From PALSA-505 sp036495485 (GTDB taxonomy: Bacteria; Actinomycetota; Actinomycetes; Streptosporangiales; Streptosporangiaceae): a stretch of 64,000 nucleotides of DNA. Position numbers and translations under genes: made by a program. The notes under the pieces were generated by a model. It did no database searches. It had not been told where the DNA came from and saw nothing but the letters and a program-made list of their open reading frames with translations. Each line of letters starts with the position of its first letter. Within the stretch, counting starts at the first letter, position 1. Location: contig DASXMU010000272.1 of NCBI GenBank assembly GCA_036495485.1, positions 1-64,000 of the forward strand, in the 5' to 3' direction. Positions 19,101 to 26,088 of this stretch are shown here, one piece after another.

Positions 19101-22100
19101 TGCGCGGCGGCCGCGTGGACTGGTCACGCCTCCATCCCGGCGGACGGCCACAGCTGGTGGGCCTGCCGTCCTACCCGTTCGCCCGCCGCCGTCACTGGCT
19201 GCCCGACCCTGCCGCGGCGGTGTCTGTGTACAGCAAGCTGTGGCAGCCTGCCGCCGAAGCCCCACCGCCGGCCGCGGCCGGACCGGCCATGATCTGCCTC
19301 TACTCCACTGGCACAGAGGCAGTGGCACACTGCCTGGCCGAGATAGCCGGAGAGCGCGTGACGCTGCTGCGCGAAGGTGACCACAGTGAGGCGGGGTTCG
19401 TTGACGAGGCGGGCGCCACCGTCGCGGTGCATGCCATCCTCGGGCACTCACCACAGGTCGAGGGCCTGGTCGATCTGTGTGATCTCAACCGCGCCGACGC
19501 GGAAACCAGCCAGTGGGCCGCACGGCTCGCCGTTTGGCGGCAGTTGCTGGCGCGGCGTCGTCAGCTGCGGGTGCTGCTGGCGGTCGCCGGCCTCCAGGAC
19601 CTGCCCGGGCCGCCGCCCAGCCTGGCCGGCGCCCGCATGGCAGGCTTTCTGCGCGCGCTCGACGCCGAATACGGCACGTTGCGCGCGACCGTCGTGGATA
19701 CCGACGGCGGTCCGGACGATGTCGTGGCGCAGCTTCTGGCCGAATGGACCGCCGATGACGGCGGCAATGAGGTGTGCTATCGCGGTGGCCGCCGATACCG
19801 GCCGCATCTTGCCGCGCTCGACCTGCCCGCAGCCCGTCCCGTCCTCGATGCCGGGAAGACATACGTCGTGACCGGCGGCACGGGGGGAATCGGCTCGGAG
19901 ATCGCGCGCCATCTCTGCCGGCGCGGCGCACGCCGTCTCGCCCTGCTCGGACTGCGGACTGTGCGCGCCCGCTCCCAATGGGACCAGCCCGGCCTCACCG
20001 CCCACGAGGCGTCGGTGATCGCTCAGGTCAGGGAGCTCGAAGAGCTGGGTGCCCGGGTGGCCGTGTACACCGGGAAGCTCACCGACCGCGCACGGCTCAG
20101 CGGGTTCCTGGCGGACGTCCGTGCCTCGCTTGGCGAGATCGGCGGGGTTGTTCATTGCGCCGGACGGATGGCCCCGGCCGGGCCGTTCACCGGCAAGGAT
20201 CCCGGCGACGTCGACGCGGTGCTCGAACCGAAGGTCGACGGCGTCAGGGCGCTCGCCGAGGCTTGCCTGCCCGGCCGGCCCTCGTTCTTCGTCCTGTTCT
20301 CCTCGGTGGCCGCGGTCGTACCACGACTGGCCGTGGGCGTCGTGGAGTACGCGGCGGCCAACGCGTTCCTCGACTTCTACGCCGGGTACCACGCGCGTAC
20401 CGGCCACCCTGAGATGCGATCCGTCGCCTGGCCGAGCTGGGGGAATGCCGGCATGACCGAGGAGATCGGCGTCGACGTGGGACTCGCGGCGCTCGGCGTC
20501 GACGAGGGCTTGCGGATTCTCGACGACGTGATGACCAGCCGGATGCCGGCGTCCGTCATCGTGATGCCGGCCGCCCGCTCCGACCTCGACCCGCAGGCGC
20601 TGCTGGCTCCGCCCCCCACCGGCGCCGGCCACGGGCCGTCCGCTGGGCAAGCCGGGCCGGCTGGGCCGGCGCTGGGGCCATCGCCTCCGCGCCTCGCACC
20701 GCACGCCCGGGAGCAGGTGCCTGGATGGCTCGCCGGCCTCTTCGCCGAGACCCTGGGCATCCCGGCGAGCGAACTGGATCCGGCGGCGTCCTTCGACGAC
20801 CTCGGGGTTGAGTCGGTCCTCATGGCTGAGCTCGTGACGAGGATCGAAGCACGGGCCGGCTGCTATGTCGAGCCGTCGATCATGCTCGACCACCCGACGC
20901 TCGAACAGCTCGCGCGGTACCTCCAGGCGCGGTTGCATCCCGGGGCAGCCCCCCGGCCGGCCGGGTACGCCGGGCCCGGGGAACACACGCGGCAGCTCAG
21001 CTCCGAACCTGCCACAACCCGCGGCACGGCCAGCGAGGCTGCCGGGCACCGGGTGGCGGTCGTCGGTCTCGCCTGCCGTCTCCCGGGAGCACCAGACGCA
21101 GCCACGTTCTGGGCCAACCTGCGCGCTGGGCGGTGCGCGATCACCGAGGTGCCGGCGGCACGCTGGGATGCCGCGGCGCTGTACCTGCCAACGACCGAGG
21201 TCGGCAAGTCGATCAGCAAGTGGGGTGGCTTCGTCACCGGCATCGAGGAGTTCGATCCCGGCTACTTCGGCCTGACCGACCAGGAGGCGACCTGTCTCGA
21301 CCCGGCCATCCGCCTCGTGCTCGAGGGCGCAGCCACCTGCGCGTGCGACGCCGGCTACACCGACGGGGAGCTCGACGGCAGGGACGTCGGCGTCTTCATC
21401 GGGGCACGCATGTCCGGCTACCGCCACCGGGTCGGCATCAGAGCCGGCCGCGCCAGCTTCGGAGCAGACCAGAACTTCATCGCGGCGCGGGTGGCGCAGC
21501 AGCTCAACCTGACCGGCCCGAACCTCGTCGTCGACAGCGCATGCTCGTCGGCACTCGTTGCCGTGCAGCTCGCGGTGCGCAGCCTGCTCGCCGGGGAGAG
21601 CGAAATGGCGCTCGCCGGAGGGGTCGATGTGCTGCTCGATGAGCGCCCCTATCTCGAGTTCAGCGCCCTCCAGGCGCTTTCGCCGTCGGGCCGCTGCCGC
21701 GCGTTCGACCGGGCCGCGGACGGCTTCGTGCCCGGCGAAGGGTGCGGCGTGCTGCTGCTCAAACGCCTCGACCGCGCACTCACTGACGGTGACCGGATCC
21801 ATGCGGTGATCGACGCCGTCGCCGTCGGGAACGACGGCAGGACCATGGGGCTCACCACGCCCAACCCGGTGGCACAGGCGGCAGTCGTGCGACGTGCCCT
21901 CAGGGAGAGCGGCTGGGCAGCGGAAGATGTCGGGATGGTCGAAGCCCACGGCACCGGCACCATGATCGGCGACCCGATCGAACTGCAAGCGCTGACGAAC
22001 GTGTTCCGCGAGACGAGCGATCGCACCGGGTGGTGTGCCATCGGCAGCGTGAAGTCAAACATCGGTCACCTGCTCAGCGCAGCCGGAATCACCGGGCTGC

Positions 22101-22489
22101 TCAAGGTCGTGCTCGCGCTGGAGCACGGGGAGATCCCACCCACGCTCTTTTGCGAGACCCCAAACCCCCGGTTCGACTTCGCCAGTTCGCCTTTCTTTCC
22201 GAACACCGGTTTGCGGCCGTGGCCGGAGCGCGGCCCACGGGTGGCCGGAGTGAGCGCGTTCGGCCTGGGCGGAACCAACGCCCACCTGATCGCGAGCGCA
22301 CCGGCTCCCGCCCACGGCGCCGTGCACCGCCAGGCGCTGCCCGCGCCAAGCTTCCGGCGGCGCCGGTTGTGGCTGGACGGACCGGGCGCCGCCGAGCCGC
22401 TGGAGCCCAGCGGAATCGCTGGAATCACCGCCTCGCTGCTCACGCTCCACTTCGACGACGACACGGTCAGCGCGGCCAAGGAGGACTGA
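9878..22489 (+). CDS. Hybrid NRPS/trans-AT PKS, synthase 1 (thiazole module, 3 KS)
   Basis: A 4203-residue megasynthase. Domains by residue: carrier 1-85 (Ser36), Cy 95-520, Cy 525-950, A 955-1480, PCP 1505-1580 (Ser1542), FMN oxidase 1612-1845, KS 1853-2265, ACP 2420-2500 (Ser2460), KS 2522-2945, KR 3115-3565, ACP 3605-3690 (Ser3646), KS 3724-4140. No acyltransferase domain is present and each KS is followed by a short AT-docking type linker, so malonyl loading must come from AT-ER at 48964-51285. It ends after a KS; the rest of that module begins synthase 2, so the two proteins must dock. The stop overlaps the donor ACP start (TGATG). The order resembles LnmI of the leinamycin pathway, but with its own carrier before the tandem Cy domains. 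Palindrome site 3 lies upstream. Confidence 0.92.
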   Translation: MDQRDVRQALQRVLSGILLPAAQADPEIPLGATGMSSMAAARFWLEIQDELGVDVPFLWLSAQTTLSGLAARIAGESVASGNRPGITVEHDPVSLLDPFPLTPIQESYLTGSCPELTPDPVGCHQYQEFPLANVDLERLRRAWQRLIDHHDMLRAAVTQDGRQQVSTEAADWPLPVHDLTRARPEQAAASVAGVRRRLSHPSHRPGTWPAFRIEVCLLPDGGGLVHLSMDALFADGHGMALLLAQWADLYHNPGKPLAGPGLSARDCVVAMTRRRSGEEYQRDLAYWLGRLPTVPPGPRFGPPRGENRGGAGFARQPLTGRLGQAQWSAVRERAAESGVSPSSLVLTVFADALARAGARPPFSLVVTTNARSWLPAAADNVVGPFTSSAVVVPDVSGREMVTAAASAIHEQVWAALAHSAVSGIDAVREVRSRGHAVPGALPVVFTSLLGLGPGGRIGTGFAADVSYAVSQTSDVLLDSQIWEQGAELRFRWDCALGQFPAGAMETAFALFVNGLHTLCALSGELESRPLNALQQAYFVARNGGNASHPWNGCQIYKSFHLREVDPVRLASTVLMLTREHDAMRSFLDPNGAVRILAEAPAEWQVPVVDLTGRVDPATVLTAIREELTGRAFPLARWPHFDVRVTVGAGPPTVHCAFDVALFDAPSVHFLCRELMRRYADPQAMPWPAEPLAHSPDGAVQSGMSPEQPSWQSYWEERIASLPAGPVLPGRAGRPLDGMGTGQDERRVRLAGRLPGWRRLAAYAGEHGVTPDALLLAAFMRVLAEELGSHDFAVPVVRWSETGNDARPGEFTRLSWVRGEPPDASLLGTATRICQEIGRDCAADGVSGLGVLRRRIMRERAHRDYAYPVVYSSVVDLSDWPLPAGTSEGPWMSCTPDVSLDCIGTADGDDLCYCWDAIAADFPPGRLAVAFARYGHAVQSLTAGTRAPRPPISTLTRAEYRTVVHEWNATERDFPAHRLAHAMVEDRAREHPDAPAVHCAAGVTTYGELNAEANRIAWRLKESGVGPETVVAVATRRGPAMIAAVLGVLKAGGAYLPVEPSLPGERAARMLARTGASAVLTTSGTTRWAAPDRVTVIEIDRDIRRGGAGDPGEINPPHAARPEHTAYIIFTSGSTGVPKGVAVAHRAVSNLIAWCRREFELGPGDLGLAVTSLGFDLSVFDIFGLLGYGGSLYVVSEDQQKDPAQLLDVLIREPVTFWNSAPSTLAQLAPLLAGVRGAPGTSSLRLVFLSGDYTPLSLPDDVRATFPNAHLVSLGGATEATVWSNYFRIGDIDPQWRSIPYGKPIDNARYYILNASLHPCGVGDEGDLYIAGECLSEGYYAEPAMTADRFLPDPCSVQPGQRMYRTGDRAVYFADGTIGFRGRGDGQVKIRGFRVEVGEVEHRLRQHSGVKEVVVLARPDGTADHKLVAYIVPSSPVHPSIRELREFAAQMLPGYMVPNFATFLDAFPMTANGKLDRDALPWPVAQPVVQPTGQPAPPCARASTPPGPGLDELRDEIAGLFAQLLGGGWVDPAQDIWDQGATSFTLVQVSNALQHRYAHRISVSAVLAEPTVTGIAAHLHSMLGPSDAATRDGATADQPPGAAPAAEPASAAAEPSVDYFSAREREEFKARHWNLRPPSPPGRRLPLEPAEADEELYVRRASRRDFLDAPVPASSFGRLLGLLREAVVDGRSRYLYPSAGGTYGVQVYVHIKPDRVDGTAAGVYYYRPSEHALERLGDGSGIDRSIHFHDNRPLYDIAAFELYLVGQTRAITPLYRESSDRFLAIEAGHIGQLLLTAQAELGIGLCPIGEVYFDRLRPELCADEGHRFLMSLAGGAATHRFATPRLLPDERERHPEVAVVGMSGRYPGADSPEALWQNLSAGIRSIGPAPARHGSPAMNDVPGGFLDSAAEFDGLLFQISPAEARTIDPQLRLALETVWECLENAGHTAASLRRAAPRVGVFAAAMWHDYELVGAEAAQRSGIAAASATASDIPHRISHFFDFVGPSVAVDASCASSLTALHLAMESLRRGECDAAVVVAANLLVHPYHAELLRAWGLRATEATAVAAGAFDAKSAGWLPGEGAGALLLRPAGRAAADGDTIQALIEATWTRHSGRAGRFGTPVVGALAESISEGLAHAGLTPADIGYVECAAGGASVADTAEIEALARVFGGGSRQIPVGTLKHNIGHLEAAAGLSQLTKVILQFRHGKIAPTVPATEPNPLLPWEHLPLRVAGRLEEWAGNQPARALVNAVAAGGAYGHAVLRKPPSPVPAAAGHGPHAVLLSAASPQQLRACARRLRDHPGLPSESFADVAFTLQAGRVHLTHRLAIWCEEPGGLRAGLEAYLDGHAHPDVHTSVPGGSGVTPAMAVRTEREALRSWLAGQDVDWQACWPRPARRVALPTYPFAREPHWIGGASTATPPSLPMSGELALVRRRFAEVSGIPEGRLDPHAPMEQYGLNSALVAALNEALARDFGDIPRTLFFEHQTLAEVARRLSADPVDPADPAGPAGPLSADANLPAEDIAIIGIAGRYPQAENLDEFWRLLEEGRDCITQFPADRRRAGWPVDSMWGAFLDGVEEFDPLFFGITPRDADLMDPQERLFLEVVWEALEDACYPRARLREAHGGRAGVFAATMYSEYPFFGVERSLVAAPVSTGSSVAGIANRVSYFLGLHGPSLTVDTMCSSSLTCVHLALSSLRLGECELAIAGGVNLSLHPNKFIEQARLKMTSSDHRCRAFGAGGDGFAPGEGVGAVLLKPLPAAIAAGDRIHAVIKATAVNHSGKTNGYMVPNPVAQGELIASALARARVPPSGIGYIEAHGTGTKLGDPVEINGLERAFGAADLPPGSCAIGSVKSNIGHLEGAAGIAGLTKAVLSLRHRRLVPTLHTAEPNPAVDWARSPFRLQRTGAGWPQPIIDGRPAPRRAAVSSFGAGGANAHIVVEEYQPPARGRPETTQPQLIVMSANDEERLRALAARLAAHLEPGFPAAAAAEQAPATLEDVAYTLQTGREPLRERFAVVVSNFGELLGALNQLAAGETGPAARGRAPAASEAGVHPFCPVPSDPGRASLTELAGRWVRGGRVDWSRLHPGGRPQLVGLPSYPFARRRHWLPDPAAAVSVYSKLWQPAAEAPPPAAAGPAMICLYSTGTEAVAHCLAEIAGERVTLLREGDHSEAGFVDEAGATVAVHAILGHSPQVEGLVDLCDLNRADAETSQWAARLAVWRQLLARRRQLRVLLAVAGLQDLPGPPPSLAGARMAGFLRALDAEYGTLRATVVDTDGGPDDVVAQLLAEWTADDGGNEVCYRGGRRYRPHLAALDLPAARPVLDAGKTYVVTGGTGGIGSEIARHLCRRGARRLALLGLRTVRARSQWDQPGLTAHEASVIAQVRELEELGARVAVYTGKLTDRARLSGFLADVRASLGEIGGVVHCAGRMAPAGPFTGKDPGDVDAVLEPKVDGVRALAEACLPGRPSFFVLFSSVAAVVPRLAVGVVEYAAANAFLDFYAGYHARTGHPEMRSVAWPSWGNAGMTEEIGVDVGLAALGVDEGLRILDDVMTSRMPASVIVMPAARSDLDPQALLAPPPTGAGHGPSAGQAGPAGPALGPSPPRLAPHAREQVPGWLAGLFAETLGIPASELDPAASFDDLGVESVLMAELVTRIEARAGCYVEPSIMLDHPTLEQLARYLQARLHPGAAPRPAGYAGPGEHTRQLSSEPATTRGTASEAAGHRVAVVGLACRLPGAPDAATFWANLRAGRCAITEVPAARWDAAALYLPTTEVGKSISKWGGFVTGIEEFDPGYFGLTDQEATCLDPAIRLVLEGAATCACDAGYTDGELDGRDVGVFIGARMSGYRHRVGIRAGRASFGADQNFIAARVAQQLNLTGPNLVVDSACSSALVAVQLAVRSLLAGESEMALAGGVDVLLDERPYLEFSALQALSPSGRCRAFDRAADGFVPGEGCGVLLLKRLDRALTDGDRIHAVIDAVAVGNDGRTMGLTTPNPVAQAAVVRRALRESGWAAEDVGMVEAHGTGTMIGDPIELQALTNVFRETSDRTGWCAIGSVKSNIGHLLSAAGITGLLKVVLALEHGEIPPTLFCETPNPRFDFASSPFFPNTGLRPWPERGPRVAGVSAFGLGGTNAHLIASAPAPAHGAVHRQALPAPSFRRRRLWLDGPGAAEPLEPSGIAGITASLLTLHFDDDTVSAAKED
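10160..12727 (+). other. Tandem heterocyclisation (Cy) domains
   Basis: Two condensation-superfamily domains in a row. Instead of HHxxxDG each has the Cy signature DxxxxD: DALFAD at residues 231-236 and DVALFD at 658-663. Tandem Cy domains are known where one condenses and the other cyclises (VibF is the studied case). With a Cys-type A domain and an oxidase downstream the expected product is a thiazole. Cy-domain asparagine and serine accessory residues were not checked. Confidence 0.8.
12740..15412 (+). other. A(Cys)-PCP-Ox: thiazole-forming part
   Basis: The A domain has FTSGSTGVPKG near residue 1130 and FDLSVFDIFG at 1174-1183. Reading the eight pocket positions by eye gives D-L-F-N-F-S-L-V-W, conservative changes from the cysteine code D-L-Y-N-L-S-L-I-W. 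The PCP Ser is 1542. Residues 1612-1845 are a SagB/nitroreductase-type FMN oxidase (YLYPSAGGTYGVQVYV, LLLTAQAELGIGLCPIG), which oxidises thiazoline to thiazole. Confidence 0.85.
15434..17378 (+). other. Non-elongating KS0-ACP module
   Basis: KS residues 1853-2265 keep the acyl-Cys (VDASCASSL, Cys2013) and the second His (KHNIGHLEA). The first His motif, normally EAHGTGT, reads ECAAGGA, so His is replaced by Ala2151. Such KS0 domains in trans-AT synthases move the chain without condensation. The ACP site is YGLNSALV (Ser2460). Expected role: hand the thiazolyl chain from the NRPS part to the PKS part. Confidence 0.8.
17441..20940 (+). other. KS-KR-ACP module
   Basis: KS active residues are intact: Cys2683 in VDTMCSSSL, EAHGTGT and KSNIGH. 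The KR has TGGTGGIGSEIA, the Ser in FSSVAAV and YAAANAF with Tyr and Asn in place. The ACP reads LGVESVLMAE (Ser3646). Expected product: beta-hydroxy thioester, the first true extension. Confidence 0.85.
21047..22310 (+). other. Terminal KS of synthase 1 (split module)
   Basis: Complete KS with Cys3889 (VDSACSSAL), EAHGTGT and KSNIGH, followed by only about 60 residues with a shortened linker. Its processing domains are at the N terminus of synthase 2 (DH-ACP-KR). Split modules of this type are common in trans-AT systems and occur between LnmI and LnmJ. Confidence 0.85.
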
Positions 22490-22743
22490 TGGCCCACAGC
22501 AAACTGGCGGACGATGCCATCCTGGCCGCGTTCCGGCGCAGCGTGGTCGCGGTTGTGCCGGAGATCGCCGCGGCCAAGGTCACACTTGACCGGACGCTCG
22601 CCGAACTCGGGTGCAACAGCATCGACCGTGCCGACATCGTCACGATGACCATGGCGGAACTCGGCATCATAGTCCCGGTACCGGAGTTCGGGCGCGACCG
22701 CACGATGGGATCGCTCGTTGCCCTGCTGAGGAAGTACGCGTGA
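22489..22743 (+). CDS. Donor ACP of beta-branching cassette (AcpK/LnmL type)
   Basis: An 84-residue carrier protein with the site LGCNSIDRADIV. The N-S-I-D-R pattern is typical of the donor ACPs that carry malonyl and then acetyl groups for HMG-type beta-branching. It starts with an ATG that overlaps the synthase 1 stop (TGATG) and is preceded by AAGGAGG inside the synthase C terminus; its stop overlaps the next gene (GTGA). Partners are the decarboxylating KS, the HMG synthase and the two ECH proteins. Confidence 0.88.
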   Translation: MAHSKLADDAILAAFRRSVVAVVPEIAAAKVTLDRTLAELGCNSIDRADIVTMTMAELGIIVPVPEFGRDRTMGSLVALLRKYA

Positions 22744-23990
22744 GGAGTGGGGCAGGCCTCGCGGTGACCGGGCTCGGCGTGGTCTGCGCGCTCGGGGAGA
22801 GCGTCGAGCCGTTCGCGGCTGGTCTCCTGGCGGGTTCCAGCGCGATTACCGAGCTGCCTGCCGACAGCGGAGGGCCGCGCTATGGCGCACCGCTGGCCGG
22901 CTTCTCGCTGGCGGACGCCGTCGCGGCCCGGACCGGCCTCCCCGACGGCATACGACGGACCGCCACCCGGGTAGCCAGCCGGTCGCCCCGTCCGGTACAG
23001 GTAGCGCTCGCGGCGGCTCTCGAGGCCTGGGAGTCGGCGTGCCTGCACGAAAACCGGATCCCGGCCCACCGGATCGCGCTCGTTGTCGCCGGGCACAACC
23101 TCACGAGCCGCCACTCGCACGAGCTTGCGGCCAGATTCCATGCCAGCCCGGCCTATGTGCCGCCGCGCTTCGCCCTGCAGATGCTCGATACCGACCACGT
23201 CGGGACCCTGAGCCATGTTCTTGGCGTCACCGGCGAGGGATTCACCGTGGGCGGTGCCTCGGCGAGCGGCAACGTCGCGATCATCGCCGGGAGCCGTCTT
23301 GTCGAGTCGGGTGCCGCCGACGCGTGCCTGGTGGTCGGCGCGCTAGCTGAGCTGTCGCCCGTCGGGCTGCGGGCATTGGGGAACCTCGGCGCCATGGCGT
23401 GGGACGTCGCGAGCGTGCCGTTTGACGAGTCACATGCGGGGTTCGTCGCGGGCGAGGGCGCGGCGTGCCTCGTGCTCGAGTCGGCGGCGTCCGCCCGGCA
23501 CCGGGCCGTTGCGGTCCATGCCCTGCTGACGGGCTACGCTCAGCGGCTCGATGCCAACAGCCTGGCGAACCCGGCTGAGGAGGGCGAGGTCACCGTGATG
23601 GTGAATGCGCTCCAGCGCGCAGGCCGCAAACCACGGGAGGTCGGCTATGTCAACGCCCACGGCACGGGGTCGCCGCTGGGGGACCGCACCGAGATCCGTG
23701 CGCTCCGCCGCGTCTTCGGCGGGCAAGGCCAGGGACCCTGGGTGAACTCCACGAAAGCGCTCGTCGGGCACTGCCTGAGCGCCGCTGGTGTGGTGGAGGC
23801 GGTCGCTACCGTGGTTCAGCTGAGGGACGGCTTCCTTCACCCGAACACCGGCCTGCGGCGCCCGCCGAGCCCGGGCTGCCGGTTCGTGGGCCAGCATGCC
23901 GAGCAGGTACGTGCAGGGCTCGCGCTGTCCAACGGTTTCGGCTTTGGCGGGTTCAACACGTGTGTCGCGCTCGCGGCGCCCGGTGCATGA
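22740..23990 (+). CDS. Decarboxylating ketosynthase (PksF type, Cys to Ser)
   Basis: A 416-residue thiolase-fold KS. The active-site Cys is replaced by Ser in VGGASASGN, while both histidines stay (NAHGTGS, LVGHCLSAAG). This matches the PksF-type enzymes that decarboxylate malonyl-ACP to acetyl-ACP for beta-branching. The start is the GTG at 22740, which overlaps the donor ACP stop. Leinamycin itself uses the unrelated AT/decarboxylase LnmK to make propionyl-ACP at this step, so this cluster should add a one-carbon methyl branch from acetate, a clear difference from leinamycin. Confidence 0.87.
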   Translation: MRSGAGLAVTGLGVVCALGESVEPFAAGLLAGSSAITELPADSGGPRYGAPLAGFSLADAVAARTGLPDGIRRTATRVASRSPRPVQVALAAALEAWESACLHENRIPAHRIALVVAGHNLTSRHSHELAARFHASPAYVPPRFALQMLDTDHVGTLSHVLGVTGEGFTVGGASASGNVAIIAGSRLVESGAADACLVVGALAELSPVGLRALGNLGAMAWDVASVPFDESHAGFVAGEGAACLVLESAASARHRAVAVHALLTGYAQRLDANSLANPAEEGEVTVMVNALQRAGRKPREVGYVNAHGTGSPLGDRTEIRALRRVFGGQGQGPWVNSTKALVGHCLSAAGVVEAVATVVQLRDGFLHPNTGLRRPPSPGCRFVGQHAEQVRAGLALSNGFGFGGFNTCVALAAPGA

Positions 23991-24072
23991 CCGGGCAATC
24001 GTGAGCACTCAGCCGGCCCGGCCCCTCGTAGGCTGCCCAGGCCCGGCCTCCTCACCCACAGCGAGGGATGGA

Positions 24073-24846
24073 GTGACGCACACCTGCACCGAGCCGCCGG
24101 CCGGCGGTTCCAAACCCACGATCCGGCTGTTCTGCTTCGCGCACGCCGGTGGCGGCGCCACCAGCTTCAGGGCGTGGCAAGGGCGGCTGGGCCCTCAGGT
24201 GACGGTCTGCCCCGTCGTCCTGCCAGGCCGGGAGAAACGCTGGCGCGAGCCTCCGTACACAAGCATGGATGAGCTCGTGGCGGGGATCATGCCGCAACTG
24301 CGCCACCGCATCGGCCAGCCGTTCGCGCTCTTTGGCCACAGCATGGGGGCCGCCGTCGCATACGAGCTGTGCCGGAAGTTCTTCCCTGGCCCAGACGGCG
24401 GACCGGTGCATCTGCTGGTGTCGGGCCGGCGCGCCCCGCACACTGCTGCCCGTGACCGGCCAGCACACCGGTTGCCACGTGAGGACTTCCTCGCGTACCT
24501 GCACTCGCTCAACGGCATCCCGCCAGAAGTCGCTGGCCATCCGCAGTTACTCGACGCCTTCCTGCCAACTCTGCGCGCTGACTTCCAGGTAAATGAGACA
24601 TACGCACCTCCGCGGGGACCACGGCTCTCCGTCGCGGTGTCCGCGTTTCTCGGTGCGGACGACCCGGTGGTCAACGTCGCCGACATGCTCTGCTGGCGGG
24701 ACATCACCGCGCATGAGTTCCGCTTGCGCGTTTTCGCTGGGGATCATTTTTATTTCAAAGAAAGAAACCCGGACCTGCTCGCCGCGATCCATCACGACCT
24801 GATGGCGGCCACTGCGGCGTGGACGCCGGGGAAAGGCGGGGCGTAG
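24073..24846 (+). CDS. Type II thioesterase
   Basis: A 257-residue editing thioesterase of the GrsT/RifR type. FCFAHAGGGAT gives the oxyanion region, GHSMGAAVAYE the nucleophile Ser, ADDPVV the Asp and AGDHFYFKE the His. Such proteins remove wrongly loaded or stalled groups from carrier domains; the leinamycin cluster has one too. The start is uncertain: GTG at 24073 has GAGGG upstream and gives the usual short N terminus, while an in-frame GTG at 24001 lies 10 bp after the KS stop. The TAG stop is followed directly by the ATG of the HMG synthase. Confidence 0.85.
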   Translation: MTHTCTEPPAGGSKPTIRLFCFAHAGGGATSFRAWQGRLGPQVTVCPVVLPGREKRWREPPYTSMDELVAGIMPQLRHRIGQPFALFGHSMGAAVAYELCRKFFPGPDGGPVHLLVSGRRAPHTAARDRPAHRLPREDFLAYLHSLNGIPPEVAGHPQLLDAFLPTLRADFQVNETYAPPRGPRLSVAVSAFLGADDPVVNVADMLCWRDITAHEFRLRVFAGDHFYFKERNPDLLAAIHHDLMAATAAWTPGKGGA

Positions 24847-26079
24847 ATGGGCGTTGGTATCGAGGCGATCGGTGTCTACGTAGGGCGGGCCTGTCTCGAC
24901 GTGCGCCGGCTGTTCTCGGCGCGCGGTCTCGACACGCGCCGCTTCGGCAACCTCATGATGGAGCAGAAGTCGGTCAACCTCCCCTGCGAAGATCCCGTGA
25001 CCAACGCGGTGAACGCGGCCAAACCCCTCGTCGATGCGCTGTCTGAAGACGAACGGGGGCGCATCGAAGCCGTGATCGTGGGCACTGAGTCCGGCCTCGA
25101 CTTCGGCAAGCCGATCAGTACCTACATCCAGGACTATCTCCGCCTGCCGCGCAACTGCCGCTCCTTCGAGGTCAAGCATGCGTGCTATGGAGGCACCGCG
25201 GCACTCCAGACAGCCGCCGCACTGGCGGCGGCCACGCCCATCGCAGGGGGCAAGGCGCTGGTCGTCGCGGCGGACGCGGCAAGCACCATCGACCGGCACT
25301 CCTACTGGGAACCGTCCCAAGGGGCCGGTGCGGTCGCGATGCTGGTCGGCGACGATCCGCGCGTCCTCGAGCTTGACCAGGGCGCAAGCGGGTTCCACAG
25401 CTACGAAGTCATGGACACCTTGCGCCCGCGCCCCGACCTCGAGGCTGGCGACTCCGACCTGTCGCTGCTGTCCTATCTCCATTGCCTCGAAGAGAGCTAT
25501 GCGATGTACGCCTCCCGGGTGCAAGGGTGCGACTTCGCCGGGACCTTCGACTATCTCGTCTTCCACACCCCGTTCGCAGGCATGGTGAAAGGCGCGCACC
25601 GTCGCCTGATGCACAAGCTGACCAGCGCGCAACCCGACGAGATCGAGCGCGATTTCGCCCGCCGCCTCGCGCCGTCGCTGGTGTACTGCTCGAAGGTCGG
25701 CAACGTCTACTCAGCCGCCCTCTACCTGGCGCTTTGCTCGCTCGTCAGCCACGTTGAGCTCGACGGCCCGAAACGGGTGGGGCTGTTCTCTTATGGCTCC
25801 GGATGCGCCTCGGAGTTCTACAGCGGGGTACTGTCGCCGGCGGCGCCAGCGACGCTCGGCGCCGTCAGGATCAGCGAGGCGATCGAGTCGCGTCACGAGC
25901 TCACTATGGAGGAGTATGAGCTGGTGAGCGAGCTGAGCCTGGGCCGGATGGCTGGCGTGCGCGACGAGGTTCCCGATCCCGCGCCCTACGGCAGCGTCTA
26001 CGGCAAATGCCTGGATGGCCAGGGCCTTCTCGTGCTCGACCGGATCGCCAGCTTCCACCGTACGTACCGGTGGAGCTGA
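24847..26079 (+). CDS. HMG-CoA synthase-like beta-branching enzyme (PksG/LnmM type)
   Basis: A 410-residue HMG-CoA synthase homologue. The nucleophilic Cys is in VKHACYGGTAAL near residue 115, the general base Glu region in VGTESGLDFGKP near 80, and the His in VFHTPFAGMVKGAH near 245. It condenses acetyl from the donor ACP with the beta-keto group of the chain on the acceptor ACP. It begins immediately after the thioesterase stop, so donor ACP, KS, TE and this gene form one transcriptional unit continuing from synthase 1. The converging globin gene follows with a 9-bp gap. Confidence 0.9.
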   Translation: MGVGIEAIGVYVGRACLDVRRLFSARGLDTRRFGNLMMEQKSVNLPCEDPVTNAVNAAKPLVDALSEDERGRIEAVIVGTESGLDFGKPISTYIQDYLRLPRNCRSFEVKHACYGGTAALQTAAALAAATPIAGGKALVVAADAASTIDRHSYWEPSQGAGAVAMLVGDDPRVLELDQGASGFHSYEVMDTLRPRPDLEAGDSDLSLLSYLHCLEESYAMYASRVQGCDFAGTFDYLVFHTPFAGMVKGAHRRLMHKLTSAQPDEIERDFARRLAPSLVYCSKVGNVYSAALYLALCSLVSHVELDGPKRVGLFSYGSGCASEFYSGVLSPAAPATLGAVRISEAIESRHELTMEEYELVSELSLGRMAGVRDEVPDPAPYGSVYGKCLDGQGLLVLDRIASFHRTYRWS

Positions 26080-26088
26080 CGCAGGGAG

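Noticed and set aside
19448..21988. Open frame of 846 codons on the minus strand inside synthase 1
   Set aside because: It is antisense to intact KR, ACP and KS domains, has no ribosome site and shows no known fold. Long antisense frames are common in GC-rich genes.
22740..23990. KS taken as a fatty-acid FabF or as a module KS
   Set aside because: The active Cys is Ser and it sits between donor ACP and HMG synthase, which fits the decarboxylating branching enzyme.
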